A DNA stretch of 31,472 nt, taken from the NCBI GenBank assembly GCA_035510605.1, contig DATKGW010000022.1, positions 1 to 31,472 of the forward strand, in the 5' to 3' direction. Below, piece after piece: positions 22,652 through 30,386 of the stretch (position 1 is the first letter of the stretch; each line of letters begins with the position of its first letter). A program made the position numbers and the translations under genes. The notes beneath the pieces were generated by a model, which searched no databases, was not told the DNA's origin, and worked only from the letters and a program-made list of their open reading frames with translations. Origin of the DNA: DATKGW01 sp035510605. Lineage in GTDB: Bacteria; Patescibacteriota; Saccharimonadia; Saccharimonadales; CAIOMD01.

Positions 22652-22981
22652 ATGCCTGAAGATAACCAACAACCAGAAATAATAGAGGGGGCAAATCCGG
22701 TTTTGGCAATCGGCATAGCCGTGCTGATGGCGGCTTTGATGGTAGCTGCTGCCACTTATAGTTTTTTGCACTCGGGTGCTTACACAACAGTTAAGCAAAT
22801 ACAGATTGGTACAAGGGTTGTACGTTCCATTGATCATGGTGATATTGATACCGTTAGCCCTATAAAGGCTGCCGACATTGACCAATATGCGAGTAGCATC
22901 AAGGAACGTATCACAGTGTTAGATGATAACAATGATTTCGGTTCGGCAGCAGTTTCGGATTCGGCTCTTGGTTTAAACTAG
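22652..22981 (+). CDS. Small single-pass membrane protein of unknown function
   Basis: This 109-residue protein has a short acidic N-terminus (MPEDNQQPEIIEGANP), one helix (about residues 17-41, VLAIGIAVLMAALMVAAATYSFL) and a 65-residue extracytoplasmic tail with VKQIQIGTRVVRSID. No family was recognised. It starts 3 bases after the secreted protein at 22070 and is surely cotranscribed. The two may act together at the cell surface. Confidence 0.7.
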   Translation: MPEDNQQPEIIEGANPVLAIGIAVLMAALMVAAATYSFLHSGAYTTVKQIQIGTRVVRSIDHGDIDTVSPIKAADIDQYASSIKERITVLDDNNDFGSAAVSDSALGLN

Positions 22982-23027
22982 GACATATATTATTTCTTTA
23001 GTCTAAAAGTGGGGTTTGGCTGCGGTT

Positions 23028-24317
23028 TTATTGGGCTTCAGCGGATAATTCTTGACGGGCCCATTCATCCAGACTACTACCGCCACCACCGGCCATACAG
23101 ACAACCAGATCGCCATTTGCGGCATGGGCCAGTAATTTTTCTTTTAAGCTGTCGCTGAGTACAGCGGTTTCGGCGTTGGTTTGCTCACTAAGATATGATA
23201 CGAGTTCATCGGGTGTGAGAATTTTTTGATTGGGATCCTCCCTGGCAAGATAACTGGGTAGCCAATAAATTTTTTTGGTGGTTTCAAAAACATCATCATA
23301 CTGGTCCTTCATGTAGTGCTGGCGTCTATCCGTTAGCGGTTCATAAGCTACGATTACATCACTAGATATTTCTCGGGCCATTTCCATCGTGGCCCGTATT
23401 TCCTCCGGAGTATGAGCATAATCGGTGTAAATATTGGGGGCAAGCGGTTCAAAACGCCTAGATGAGCCGGGAAAACGGTTGGCAATGGTTATTAGTTCAT
23501 CCACACTTTTGTTGGTTATTGGGGCAATAGCCCCCAAAGCGACTCTGGTATTCTGTCGGTTTTGTAAACCCTTAAGCTTGATATTTTTTAAAATCGCATC
23601 TTCGTTGGGCAATAGGGAAATAGAATTGGTGGTGTAGAGTTTCAGGTATTCCGCATCTCTGTTAAAAATGTATGTATGGTTACTTTGGTGAATAAAATCA
23701 ATGAAAGCCTGTTTATAGGCGTCTCTGGTAGTGTATATCTCATGATGATCCCAGTCGACTATTGTAATAATACTAATGTATGGCTTAAAGCTTAAGAAAT
23801 TTCTATCAAACTCATCGCATTCATAAACAAAATACTCGCTGGATGACTCATAGGCGCCCATAGGCCCGAAATTAATCTTGGCACCTACCGAATAACTGAC
23901 CGGGATACCAAGCTCTTTGAACAGCCAGACCACCATGGCGGTAGTAGTTGTTTTACCATGCGTACCGGCAATAGCGATTAGTTTTAGCTTTTTTTCATCT
24001 AAAATCATGTTCAGACAGGCATCACGTTTGGTAATTTTTATATTGTTAGCTTTGGCAAATAACAATTCAGGGTTATTCGGGTTGGTTATTAATACTGCCG
24101 ATGAAAACACGATCCAATCAATTGGATTTTTGGTATGTTCAGCGGCTATTTGTTCTTTTGTCTGGCCGATATGCAAACTTATACCATGTTTAAGTAGGTA
24201 GTCTGTATACTGACTTTGTTTGCTATCTGACCCCGAAACTTTATAACCGGCTTTGTTGGCAATTAACGCCAAAGGCCCCAGACCAGTGCCGCCAATCCCG
24301 GAAAAATATATATGCAT
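23028..24317 (-). CDS. murC: Mur ligase family, UDP-N-acetylmuramate--L-alanine ligase-like
   Basis: This 429-residue protein is counted from the ATG at 24317, where the MurC-type Rossmann segment begins (MHIYFSGIGGTGLGPLALIA). The upstream ATG at 24344 would add nine residues lacking homology. Domain 2 has the P-loop IAIAGTHGKTTTTAMV and domain 3 has DYAHTPEEIRATM with YEPLTDRRQHY. It should add L-Ala to UDP-MurNAc in the cytosol at the first peptide step of peptidoglycan synthesis. The central domain is somewhat short compared with 450-490-residue MurC, with a reduced stretch around GAKINFGPMGAYESSSEYFV. Mpl is an alternative. TATACT lies 10 bases before the ATG, with no Shine-Dalgarno. Confidence 0.85.
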   Translation of the reverse strand: MHIYFSGIGGTGLGPLALIANKAGYKVSGSDSKQSQYTDYLLKHGISLHIGQTKEQIAAEHTKNPIDWIVFSSAVLITNPNNPELLFAKANNIKITKRDACLNMILDEKKLKLIAIAGTHGKTTTTAMVVWLFKELGIPVSYSVGAKINFGPMGAYESSSEYFVYECDEFDRNFLSFKPYISIITIVDWDHHEIYTTRDAYKQAFIDFIHQSNHTYIFNRDAEYLKLYTTNSISLLPNEDAILKNIKLKGLQNRQNTRVALGAIAPITNKSVDELITIANRFPGSSRRFEPLAPNIYTDYAHTPEEIRATMEMAREISSDVIVAYEPLTDRRQHYMKDQYDDVFETTKKIYWLPSYLAREDPNQKILTPDELVSYLSEQTNAETAVLSDSLKEKLLAHAANGDLVVCMAGGGGSSLDEWARQELSAEAQ

Positions 24318-24327
24318 TTGTCTATAT

Positions 24328-24333
24328 AGTATA
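24328..24333 (-). promoter_or_regulatory. -10 hexamer before Mur ligase gene
   Basis: TATACT on the minus strand ends 10 bases before the ATG at 24317, giving a leader of about 3 bases. Confidence 0.5.
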
Positions 24334-24396
24334 AACCCCCTCATAAAAATAACACCTATAGTGTAAATTTTTTAAGCGTTATAAACTTAAAAACGA

Positions 24397-24402
24397 TACA
24401 AT
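24397..24402 (+). promoter_or_regulatory. -10 hexamer of leaderless promoter
   Basis: TACAAT ends 7 bases before the ATG at 24410. Transcription is expected to start at the ATG. No -35 is evident. Confidence 0.5.
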
Positions 24403-24409
24403 CTATTGT

Positions 24410-25027
24410 ATGAATAAGCACAAACTCTATAATCTGTGGCATCATTTCCGAAAATTGTCATTAGCGGGTCTGGTTGTGGCCTTGGTGGCCAGCGGCGCAA
24501 TCAGTATATATGCTCTGAGGGCTAATAACTTAAAGATGTTAGAACTAAAGCAAGCCGTCTTGACTGCCGACCAACAGGATCTGAATATCGAAACGGCCTT
24601 GAATAATCTACGCCAATTTGTCTATAGCCATATGAACACCAATTTGAGGACCGGCAGCAATAGCGATGAACTGCCCATCCAATTAGTTAATAAGTTTAAC
24701 AGAGACGTAGCAACTGCCAGAGCCCAGTTAGCCGCTAAGGGAGGATCGGATCAAATTTATAAAGATGCTCAAAATAAGTGTGAGCAGCCAAGTTTAGCCA
24801 TTCCCGCCAGAGCCCAATGTATAGAAGATTATGTGACTGCGCACGGTAGTGATATTCCGCAACTAAACTTACCCCCCAAAGAGGCTTATACTTTTGATTT
24901 TGCCAGTCCTATCTGGTCGCCAGATTTAGCCGGCTGGTCTTTGGTAATAACGGCCATACTGGGTCTATTATTAATTGCCAGGCTACTGGCTAGTCTGTTT
25001 ATTAAAGGTTATCTAAAGAAATCTTAA
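24410..25027 (+). CDS. Two-helix membrane protein of unknown function
   Basis: This 205-residue protein has a basic cytosolic start (MNKHKLYNLWHHFRK), a helix at about 17-36 and an extracytoplasmic helical region of about 130 residues with two cysteines (KCEQPSLAIPARAQC). A second helix follows at about 172-198, then a KKS end. No family was recognised; the layout resembles small membrane-tethered sensor or scaffold proteins. It is divergent from the Mur ligase gene (92-base gap) and ends at a strong bidirectional terminator. Confidence 0.75.
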   Translation: MNKHKLYNLWHHFRKLSLAGLVVALVASGAISIYALRANNLKMLELKQAVLTADQQDLNIETALNNLRQFVYSHMNTNLRTGSNSDELPIQLVNKFNRDVATARAQLAAKGGSDQIYKDAQNKCEQPSLAIPARAQCIEDYVTAHGSDIPQLNLPPKEAYTFDFASPIWSPDLAGWSLVITAILGLLLIARLLASLFIKGYLKKS

Positions 25028-25062
25028 AAAAATCCCCCGAACTTTGAAGCCGGGGGATTTTT
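25028..25062. terminator. Bidirectional intrinsic terminator
   Basis: A perfect 12-bp stem (AAAAATCCCCCG / CGGGGGATTTTT) with an 11-base loop lies between convergent genes ending at 25027 and 25082. T tracts are present in both directions. Confidence 0.93.
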
Positions 25063-25081
25063 AAACCAATTACTTGATGAT

Positions 25082-25699
25082 TTAATGAGTTGTATTGGTT
25101 GTGGTGTTGGTTGTATTGGTTGTGGTGTTAGTAGTCGGAGTGGTATTGGTTGTTTGGCCGCCGCTCTTTTGATAAGCACGGATAGCTGTGACAACTTGGC
25201 CGCTCTCTTTTAGGTTCTCCCAGAACATCACGTCACTTTTATTAATGTACATAACATCTTCTGGGCCATGGATTTCGTTACCCAATTTGGCGAGCGAAAT
25301 ATTCTGGGTTGTGGCCGTGCTGTTCTTGTCCGGCTGGACCGTTTGAACACGGACATAGTAGATATCTGTTAATTTATAGTAGTTCCTGTTAAGCGAAGTA
25401 AGCTTACCGAAGTATACCTGACCGTCAGCACTGTTCAGGAAAACCGCCTGGTATTGCTTGATTTTTACCTGAGACATGGTTGCGGTATTGTCTTTATAGA
25501 CAAAAACATATACCACTAGCGCGACTAAAAGTATAACTATGCAGACTAAAAACGTCATAAAGGCCATCTTTAGACTGGGTTTTGGAATTTTTCTTTTTTT
25601 ATTTGGTCCGCCAACCGCAGGATGTTGTGCAGGGGCTTCTGGGCCACCTCCGTTGGCAACTTGTGCTGGTCGTCCCATTCGGTTCAAATAATCGTTCAT
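25082..25699 (-). CDS. Single-pass membrane protein with Thr/Asn repeat tail, unknown function
   Basis: This 205-residue protein has a disordered cytosolic N-terminus (GRPAQVANGGGPEAPAQHP) with a basic stretch NKKRKIPKPSLK. One helix (about residues 46-70) follows, then an extracytoplasmic domain of about 110 residues (YQAVFLNSADGQVYFGKL, YYKLTDIYYVRVQ) and a C-terminal low-complexity tail of Thr and Asn. The tail is encoded by GT-rich tandem repeats at 25089-25129, so its length may vary between strains. No enzyme motif was seen. The ATG at 25699 has a good Shine-Dalgarno (AGAGGTG). Confidence 0.78.
   Translation of the reverse strand: MNDYLNRMGRPAQVANGGGPEAPAQHPAVGGPNKKRKIPKPSLKMAFMTFLVCIVILLVALVVYVFVYKDNTATMSQVKIKQYQAVFLNSADGQVYFGKLTSLNRNYYKLTDIYYVRVQTVQPDKNSTATTQNISLAKLGNEIHGPEDVMYINKSDVMFWENLKESGQVVTAIRAYQKSGGQTTNTTPTTNTTTNTTNTTTNTTH
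25089..25129 (+). repeat. Two tandem 21-base repeats
   Basis: Two copies of a GT-rich 21-base unit (starting at 25089 and 25110) match over 20 bases. They encode part of the Thr/Asn tail of the minus-strand gene. Confidence 0.85.
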
Positions 25700-25759
25700 A
25701 TGCTATTTACACCTCTTTTATGTTGCTAATGCTTGTAGCCAAAGTGTACCGCAAGTGAT

Positions 25760-25774
25760 ACTTGATAATCAAGT
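25760..25774. promoter_or_regulatory. Palindrome in divergent promoter region, possible operator
   Basis: ACTTGATAATCAAGT is a perfect 7-1-7 inverted repeat between the divergent genes at 25699 and 25865. A second perfect palindrome, CTTTTTTAAAAAAG (25786-25799), sits just before the -35 and may act as an A/T-rich UP element. The binding protein is unknown. Confidence 0.4.
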
Positions 25775-25802
25775 GTTTAAGACAGCTTTTTTAAAAAAGT
25801 GA

Positions 25803-25832
25803 TTGACAAGAGTAAAACCGACAGCGTATGGT
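25803..25832 (+). promoter_or_regulatory. Promoter of 66-residue protein gene
   Basis: A perfect TTGACA (25803-25808), an 18-base spacer and TATGGT (25827-25832) precede an AAGGAGG Shine-Dalgarno. This is the only perfect -35 found in the window. Confidence 0.75.
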
Positions 25833-25864
25833 AAGGGTACTACTAACAGTGTAAGGAGGAGAAA

Positions 25865-26065
25865 GTGGCATATCAGCACACGAACTCAAAAGGGGTAACA
25901 TACTTCTTAAATTCAAAAGTTGTTACTCTTCGCGGTGGTAAAAAGCAGACCATCTATTATTTTAGTAAGGACAAGCGAGCAGAGACTATCGATGCTTTGC
26001 CAGCCGGTTTTTCGGTTAACGAAAACCCACGCAATGGTTTCTTAACCATTAAGCGCAACAAATAG
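25865..26065 (+). CDS. Small basic protein of unknown function, strong expression signals
   Basis: This 66-residue protein has a GTG start and a full Shine-Dalgarno (AAGGAGG, 25854-25860). It is basic (12 Lys/Arg against 4 Asp/Glu) with alternating beta-like segments: GVTYFLNSKVVTLRGGKKQTIYYFSKD and then LPAGFSVNENPRNGFLTI. No helix for the membrane or signal peptide is present. The pattern resembles small conserved proteins I have seen in Saccharibacteria-type genomes, but no function is known to me. A consensus -35 promoter, strong ribosome site and its own terminator suggest an abundant monocistronic product, perhaps nucleic-acid or ribosome associated (inference). Confidence 0.82.
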   Translation: MAYQHTNSKGVTYFLNSKVVTLRGGKKQTIYYFSKDKRAETIDALPAGFSVNENPRNGFLTIKRNK

Positions 26066-26080
26066 ATAGAACTGAATGTA

Positions 26081-26111
26081 AAAAGGCCGCTCTTTTTAGG
26101 GCGGTTTTTTT
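26081..26111 (+). terminator. Intrinsic terminator after 66-residue gene
   Basis: The stem AAAAGGCCGCTC / GGGCGGTTTTTT (three G-U pairs, loop TTTTTA) ends in a run of seven T. Confidence 0.85.
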
Positions 26112-26126
26112 ATTTTATCGAAGGTG

Positions 26127-26135
26127 TGGTAACAT
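26127..26135 (+). promoter_or_regulatory. Extended -10 of ABC exporter operon
   Basis: TGG-TAACAT ends 10 bases before the ATG at 26146. The leader would be about 3 bases. The -35 is unconvincing. Confidence 0.4.
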
Positions 26136-26145
26136 TTTTAGTGCA

Positions 26146-26898
26146 ATGAGTATAGTAAAAATTAGAAATTTGACCAAACGTTACGGCGGTAAAACCGTTG
26201 TGGATCATATCTCCTTCGAAGTGGAAAAAGGTGAAATTTTTGGGATATTAGGGCCCAACGGCGCCGGTAAAACAACAACTCTTGAGATGATAGAGGCCAT
26301 CCGGCCGATAAATGACGGTACTGCTGCGGTTAATGGCATTAATGTGGCTCAAGACCCTCAAAAAGTCCGTTATCTCATTGGCGTGCAGCCTCAATCACCA
26401 GCCTTTCAGGATAAATCCAAAATTAAAGAAATATTGGTGATGTTTGCCGCGGCCTACGGAGAAAAAATTGATCCCAAGATATTTCTGGAAGATGTTGATT
26501 TAACTGAAAAGGCCGATGCCTACGTAGAGCAATTATCCGGTGGCCAGATGCAAAGACTGAGTATTGCAGCATCTTTGGTTCATAGCCCCCAGGTCTTTTT
26601 TATGGATGAGCCGACAACCGGTCTAGATCCACAGGCCCGCCGACATCTGTGGAATTTGGTCCGTACTATTCAGGCCAAGGGCGTAACGGTGATTTTGACT
26701 ACTCACTACATGGAAGAGGCGGAGATGTTGTGCAGCAGGGTAGCTATTATGGATAACGGTAAAATCGTTGCCATAGATAAACCCAAAAATCTGATCAAAA
26801 AATTGCTGGCCACCGGCTTTAAGAAAGAGCACCAAGTCGAGCAAGCCAATCTAGAAGACGTTTTTATTGATTTAACGGGTAAGCATTTAAGGGAATAA
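26146..26898 (+). CDS. ABC transporter ATP-binding protein (ABC-2 exporter type)
   Basis: This 250-residue protein has the complete nucleotide-binding motifs in order: Walker A GILGPNGAGKTTT, Q-loop GVQPQSPAF, signature LSGGQMQRLSIA, Walker B VFFMDEPTTGLDP, and the switch His in ILTTHYMEEAEML. It resembles CcmA/DrrA-type subunits that power drug, lipid or polysaccharide export, but is shorter than the typical 300 residues, ending soon after the NLEDVFIDLTGKHLRE segment. The permease starts 5 bases later. The substrate is unknown. Confidence 0.95.
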   Translation: MSIVKIRNLTKRYGGKTVVDHISFEVEKGEIFGILGPNGAGKTTTLEMIEAIRPINDGTAAVNGINVAQDPQKVRYLIGVQPQSPAFQDKSKIKEILVMFAAAYGEKIDPKIFLEDVDLTEKADAYVEQLSGGQMQRLSIAASLVHSPQVFFMDEPTTGLDPQARRHLWNLVRTIQAKGVTVILTTHYMEEAEMLCSRVAIMDNGKIVAIDKPKNLIKKLLATGFKKEHQVEQANLEDVFIDLTGKHLRE

Positions 26899-26903
26899 CC
26901 AAA

Positions 26904-28007
26904 ATGAAAAAATCATTTTATACCATTATTACTTTTGCCAGGCTTAATACCAAGCGCTATTTTAGGGATAGATTGGCCATATTTTTTACAGTCGTTTTTC
27001 CGCTTATCTTTTTGGTTATTTTTGGCTCGCTGTTTCATAACACCAGCAATGTATCGTTTAAGGTGGCTCTTATAAATCAGTCAAGCAGCCCTTATTCACA
27101 GCAAATTGTTGCTCAGGCCAATAAGACCAAGGTCCTAAAGATTGACCCTAAAGTCCAAACTCTTAGCTCTGCAAAAGAAAAAATGAAGCGCAGTGAACTA
27201 GATGCTACTCTAGTTTTGCCTCAAGATTTTGGTTCTGTACGTAATGGAATTCCCAACGGCCAATTAACTGTTTATTATAATCAAAACAACCAGCAGGCTG
27301 CCAGCACCTTGGCTTCGATATTACAAGATCAATTTAATGTTGTTAATACTCAATTTGTTAAAATTTCCACTCCATTTACTGTTGTGACTAAATCAACCAA
27401 TCAAAGCAGTTTAACCCAGTTTGATTATACTTTTTCGGGGTTACTGGGTTTTTCGGTGTTGGCACTTGGTATTTTTGGGCCGGTTAATGTTTTCCCGGAG
27501 CTTAAAAAACAGGGGATTTTGCGTCGCTTACATACTACACCCCTTAGAGTTTGGCAATATTTTACGTCTAACGTGCTTTCGCAGAGTGTAATCGGTCTGT
27601 TTTCGATAGCTATTATGTTCAGCGTTTCGGTATTGGTTTTCCATTTACATATGAAGGGTAGTTATATCTACCTGGCTATATTTGCCATCTTAAGTATTTT
27701 TACAATTTATGGGATTGGATTAGCAATAGGTGGCTGGGCTAAAAACGAACGGCAGGCTGCACCGCTTGGCAACTTAATATCTTTTCCATTAATGTTCTTG
27801 TCCGGCACATTTTTCCCGCGCTATCTTATGCCGGAATGGCTACAGGGGATGACCAATTATTTACCCTTGACACCTGTTATTGATGGTTTTAGGTTAATTG
27901 TTACAGAAGGTAAAAGCTTGTTCGCTCTTGGCCCGCAACTTGGGCTAATGGCTATTTGGGCTGTAGTAATCTACTTCATCGCATTCCGAATCTTTCGCTG
28001 GGAATAG
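26904..28007 (+). CDS. ABC-2 type transporter permease
   Basis: This 367-residue protein has the ABC-2 layout: an N-terminal amphipathic segment (FARLNTKRYFRDRLAIFFTVVFPLIFLVIF with helix 1 at about 25-45), an extracytoplasmic domain (about 50-165) with a YNQNNQQA stretch, then five helices from about 178 to the end. The family-typical LKKQGILRRLHTTPLRVWQYF follows helix 2 and LMFLSGTFFPRYLMPEWLQ precedes the last helices. It pairs with the ATPase 5 bases upstream to form a half-transporter that should homodimerise. Substrate is unknown. Confidence 0.93.
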   Translation: MKKSFYTIITFARLNTKRYFRDRLAIFFTVVFPLIFLVIFGSLFHNTSNVSFKVALINQSSSPYSQQIVAQANKTKVLKIDPKVQTLSSAKEKMKRSELDATLVLPQDFGSVRNGIPNGQLTVYYNQNNQQAASTLASILQDQFNVVNTQFVKISTPFTVVTKSTNQSSLTQFDYTFSGLLGFSVLALGIFGPVNVFPELKKQGILRRLHTTPLRVWQYFTSNVLSQSVIGLFSIAIMFSVSVLVFHLHMKGSYIYLAIFAILSIFTIYGIGLAIGGWAKNERQAAPLGNLISFPLMFLSGTFFPRYLMPEWLQGMTNYLPLTPVIDGFRLIVTEGKSLFALGPQLGLMAIWAVVIYFIAFRIFRWE

Positions 28008-28044
28008 ATTTTACAAATTTATTAAACAGTGTCTAACTATATTT

Positions 28045-28560
28045 ATGAAAAAGGAAATAAAAGGCCAACTTGGCCTTGAATTTAAGCCATGTTTTGGTTC
28101 AAGGGACGAAGAGATAGTGGATTGTGTTAGATCGGCCCGGATAAGAGGGATATTAAAGATATTTAATATTATTTCTGATACTAACAAAGATAAAGGTTTT
28201 GCGTTCCAACTTACTAAACAGGATGAAGAATATGCAAGACATAAAAGATACCATCCTATTTCAGAAAAATACCCCAATGCTAACGCCGAAGCGATTTGTG
28301 ATAAATGTGACGACATCATGTTGCTCGGAGCTTTAGTGTTAGAAAAAGAAGTGTGTTTTTATTGTGATGAATCAATAGATAAGGACAAGTGTTTTATAGA
28401 TGTACTTGCAAAAGGGTATGGTTATCAGCATGCTTATGCATTTGGTTTTTCAAACTGGTTTGCCAGAGCAGAACACAGACAAGAGTTTAATAAACAATTA
28501 AATACCAAACCGGATGTTATCTGCATGCCCTTTCACCGGAATCCTACAATAGACAAATAA
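28045..28560 (+). CDS. Unknown protein with CxxC-x15-CxxC zinc-binding motif
   Basis: This 171-residue protein was not recognised. It has no signal peptide or membrane helix. Cysteines at 85, 88, 104 and 107 (ICDKCDD and VCFYCDES) form a likely zinc knuckle or ribbon in the middle. The start has GQLGLEFKPCFGSRDEEIVDCVRSARIRG, and an aromatic stretch (YGYQHAYAFGFSNWFARAEHRQEF) follows the Zn motif. It lies 37 bases after the ABC permease and 27 before another cysteine-motif unknown. The pair sits between conserved genes and could be accessory cargo. Confidence 0.68.
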   Translation: MKKEIKGQLGLEFKPCFGSRDEEIVDCVRSARIRGILKIFNIISDTNKDKGFAFQLTKQDEEYARHKRYHPISEKYPNANAEAICDKCDDIMLLGALVLEKEVCFYCDESIDKDKCFIDVLAKGYGYQHAYAFGFSNWFARAEHRQEFNKQLNTKPDVICMPFHRNPTIDK

Positions 28561-28578
28561 GCAGAATAGTGTTATAAT
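28550..28578 (+). promoter_or_regulatory. Promoter of 162-residue gene
   Basis: TAGACA (28550-28555), a 17-base spacer and TATAAT (28573-28578, preceded by TGT) form a near-consensus promoter. It ends 9 bases before the ATG at 28588, so the leader is about 3 bases. Confidence 0.72.
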
Positions 28579-28587
28579 AAACAGGTA

Positions 28588-29076
28588 ATGGCAAAAAAGA
28601 CTCCAGAAAATCCCGGGCAAGATCGTTTATTCCAGGCTTTTCCGCATGGTAGCGTAGATGGCCCCATTATTATTCGAGAAAGTCTTCCTGACTTTGGAAA
28701 AACGGCTGGAAACACAGTTTTAAATGAAGTCCCGGTAGAAAAAGTTAACAAAGTTTTAGATGCAATCAATAGACGTAATAAATCAGGACGAACCAGACAC
28801 ATGCCAGATTTTATGGCAGTTCAAAAACTTAAAGATTATGGCGGAATAAAAGCAGTTGACGGTCGTGCCGAAAACGCTGAAGAAGATGCACAGTCTCTAC
28901 TTGATAGTGCTTGTACTATCTGTGCATTTAACGGAATTTGTCGCTTTGCGTTTAATATTGATAAATTTGCTGGTGAAGAAGATAAAAAATATAATTTATA
29001 TTATGGTAAGGCACGTAAAATTTTAGCTAATAGACAGAAAAAAGATCCAACCTATAGGTGCGATAAAATATATTAA
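28588..29076 (+). CDS. Unknown cysteine-motif protein
   Basis: This 162-residue protein was not recognised. It is hydrophilic, with a basic segment NRRNKSGRTRHMP in the middle. A cysteine cluster follows (Cys109, Cys112, Cys118 in ACTICAFNGICRF) with a lone Cys158 near the end, which could bind zinc or an iron-sulfur cluster. It has a near-consensus promoter directly before the ATG and no Shine-Dalgarno. Its neighbours are another CxxC unknown and a dihydrouridine synthase gene. Function is open. Confidence 0.7.
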   Translation: MAKKTPENPGQDRLFQAFPHGSVDGPIIIRESLPDFGKTAGNTVLNEVPVEKVNKVLDAINRRNKSGRTRHMPDFMAVQKLKDYGGIKAVDGRAENAEEDAQSLLDSACTICAFNGICRFAFNIDKFAGEEDKKYNLYYGKARKILANRQKKDPTYRCDKIY

Positions 29077-29103
29077 ACTCAAGATTACAACATAGTGCGA
29101 GTC

Positions 29104-29109
29104 TAGAAT
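29104..29109 (+). promoter_or_regulatory. -10 hexamer before dus
   Basis: TAGAAT ends 7 bases before the ATG at 29117 and overlaps the alternative ATG at 29108. This supports 29117 as the true, leaderless start. Confidence 0.4.
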
Positions 29110-29116
29110 GATAAGA

Positions 29117-30076
29117 ATGCTTGATATACCAAAGCCGTTTTTTGCGTTGGCACCGATGGACGAGGTTACCGACAGCGTTTTTCGCCAAATTGTGGTTGAA
29201 TGCGCCAAGCCGGATCTGATGTTTACCGAATTTGTGAACGTTGATGGTCTGCAAAGCAGGGGGCGTGATAAAATCATCCACCATCTAAAATTTACTAAAA
29301 AAGAACAACCCATATTTGCTCAAATTTGGGGTAAAAACCCTGAAAATTATCTAAAAACTGCCAGTGAGCTGGTGGCAATGGGATTCGCCGGCATTGATAT
29401 CAACATGGGCTGCCCGGATAAATCTATAGTAAGACACGGCGGCGGCTCGGCGTTGATAAATAATCGCCCTTTGGCGGCCGAAATTATTGCCGCCACCAAG
29501 CAAGGTGTTGCCGATAAAATTCCTATTAGCGTTAAATTGCGTACCGGCTTTGATAAGGTAGATCTTACGTGGCCGCAATTTATTTTAGAGCAGGGAATAG
29601 ATATGTTAACCGTTCATGGGCGTACCACCAAAGAAATGAGTAAAGTCCCAAATCGCTGGGAGGATATCGGCAAAGTGCGTGAAATAAGAGATAAAATTGC
29701 ATCAAAAACTTTAATTGTGGGCAACGGTGATGTTATGTCGCGAAAACAGGGCTTGGAGCTGGCCAAGAAGTACAAACTCGATGGCATAATGATCGGCCGT
29801 GGCGCATGGGCCAACCCTTATGTTTTTGACCCTGATGATAAGTGGACATCTCTAACACCTGTACAAAAAATGAAACTCTATAAAAAACATCTTGAGCTTT
29901 TCAAGCAAATTAAGGGTGACAATGACAAATTTAATTTTCAATCACTAAAGAAATTTGCCCGGACTTATATTAGCGGTTTTAATGACGCCAGCAACATCAG
30001 GGGTGAATTTGTCAGAAAGCAATCTTTGAAAGAGATGATTGAAATTTTGGATAAAGCAATCAAGGGCAGTATTTAG
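29117..30076 (+). CDS. dus: tRNA-dihydrouridine synthase
   Basis: This 319-residue enzyme is counted from ATG 29117; an in-frame ATG at 29108 overlaps the probable -10. The FMN-binding TIM barrel has FALAPMDEVTDSVFRQIV, FAQIWGKNPENY, the catalytic-cysteine segment INMGCPDKSIVRHGGGSALI, ISVKLRTGFD, LTVHGRTTKEMS, LIVGNGDVMSR and IMIGRGAWANPYVF. It reduces uridine in the D loop of tRNAs using NADPH and FMN. The C-terminal helical tRNA-binding part is short but present (KKFARTYISGF). DusB type is likely. It converges on, and overlaps by 17 bases, the HxlR-type gene. Confidence 0.95.
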   Translation: MLDIPKPFFALAPMDEVTDSVFRQIVVECAKPDLMFTEFVNVDGLQSRGRDKIIHHLKFTKKEQPIFAQIWGKNPENYLKTASELVAMGFAGIDINMGCPDKSIVRHGGGSALINNRPLAAEIIAATKQGVADKIPISVKLRTGFDKVDLTWPQFILEQGIDMLTVHGRTTKEMSKVPNRWEDIGKVREIRDKIASKTLIVGNGDVMSRKQGLELAKKYKLDGIMIGRGAWANPYVFDPDDKWTSLTPVQKMKLYKKHLELFKQIKGDNDKFNFQSLKKFARTYISGFNDASNIRGEFVRKQSLKEMIEILDKAIKGSI

Positions 30077-30380
30077 CGCCCCAGTCGGCCATTGATGTCA
30101 GGACGTTTTTGAGAGCTTCGCCCTTTTCGGTAAGGATATATTCAAATCGGGGTGGGCGCTGACAGTATATAGATTTAGATATTATTCCCTCTAGTTCGAG
30201 CTTATTTAAGCGTTGGCTAAGGGTGCGTGGGCTAATTCCGGCTAGACCTTTTTCTAAATTGCTAAAAGTTTTGGGGGAGATAGATAAATCGCGTAAAATC
30301 AAAGCTGTCCATTTTTCGCCCAAAATTGTCAAAGTAGTTTGCAGGCAGCCCGGTTTTTGCTCGATATCTGTTAATTCCAT
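30060..30380 (-). CDS. HxlR/MarR-like winged-helix transcriptional regulator
   Basis: This 106-residue protein matches the HxlR family: CLQTTLTILGEKWTALILRDLS, then FSNLEKGLAGISPRTLSQRLNKLELEGII as the DNA-binding helix region, and PPRFEYILTEKGEALKNVL as the wing and dimer helix. Two cysteines (Cys12 and Cys105) could support thiol-based sensing, as known for some HxlR members. Its promoter holds an ACTATA-N5-TATAGT palindrome, suggesting autoregulation. The -10 TATAAT sits 6 bases before the ATG, so the mRNA is probably leaderless. Confidence 0.92.
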   Translation of the reverse strand: MELTDIEQKPGCLQTTLTILGEKWTALILRDLSISPKTFSNLEKGLAGISPRTLSQRLNKLELEGIISKSIYCQRPPRFEYILTEKGEALKNVLTSMADWGAKYCP

Positions 30381-30386
30381 AGTTTA

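Noticed and set aside
23028..24317. Mpl (murein peptide ligase) instead of MurC
   Set aside because: The N-terminal GIGGTGLG resembles MurC more than the GICGTFM-type loop of Mpl, but the distinction is not absolute.
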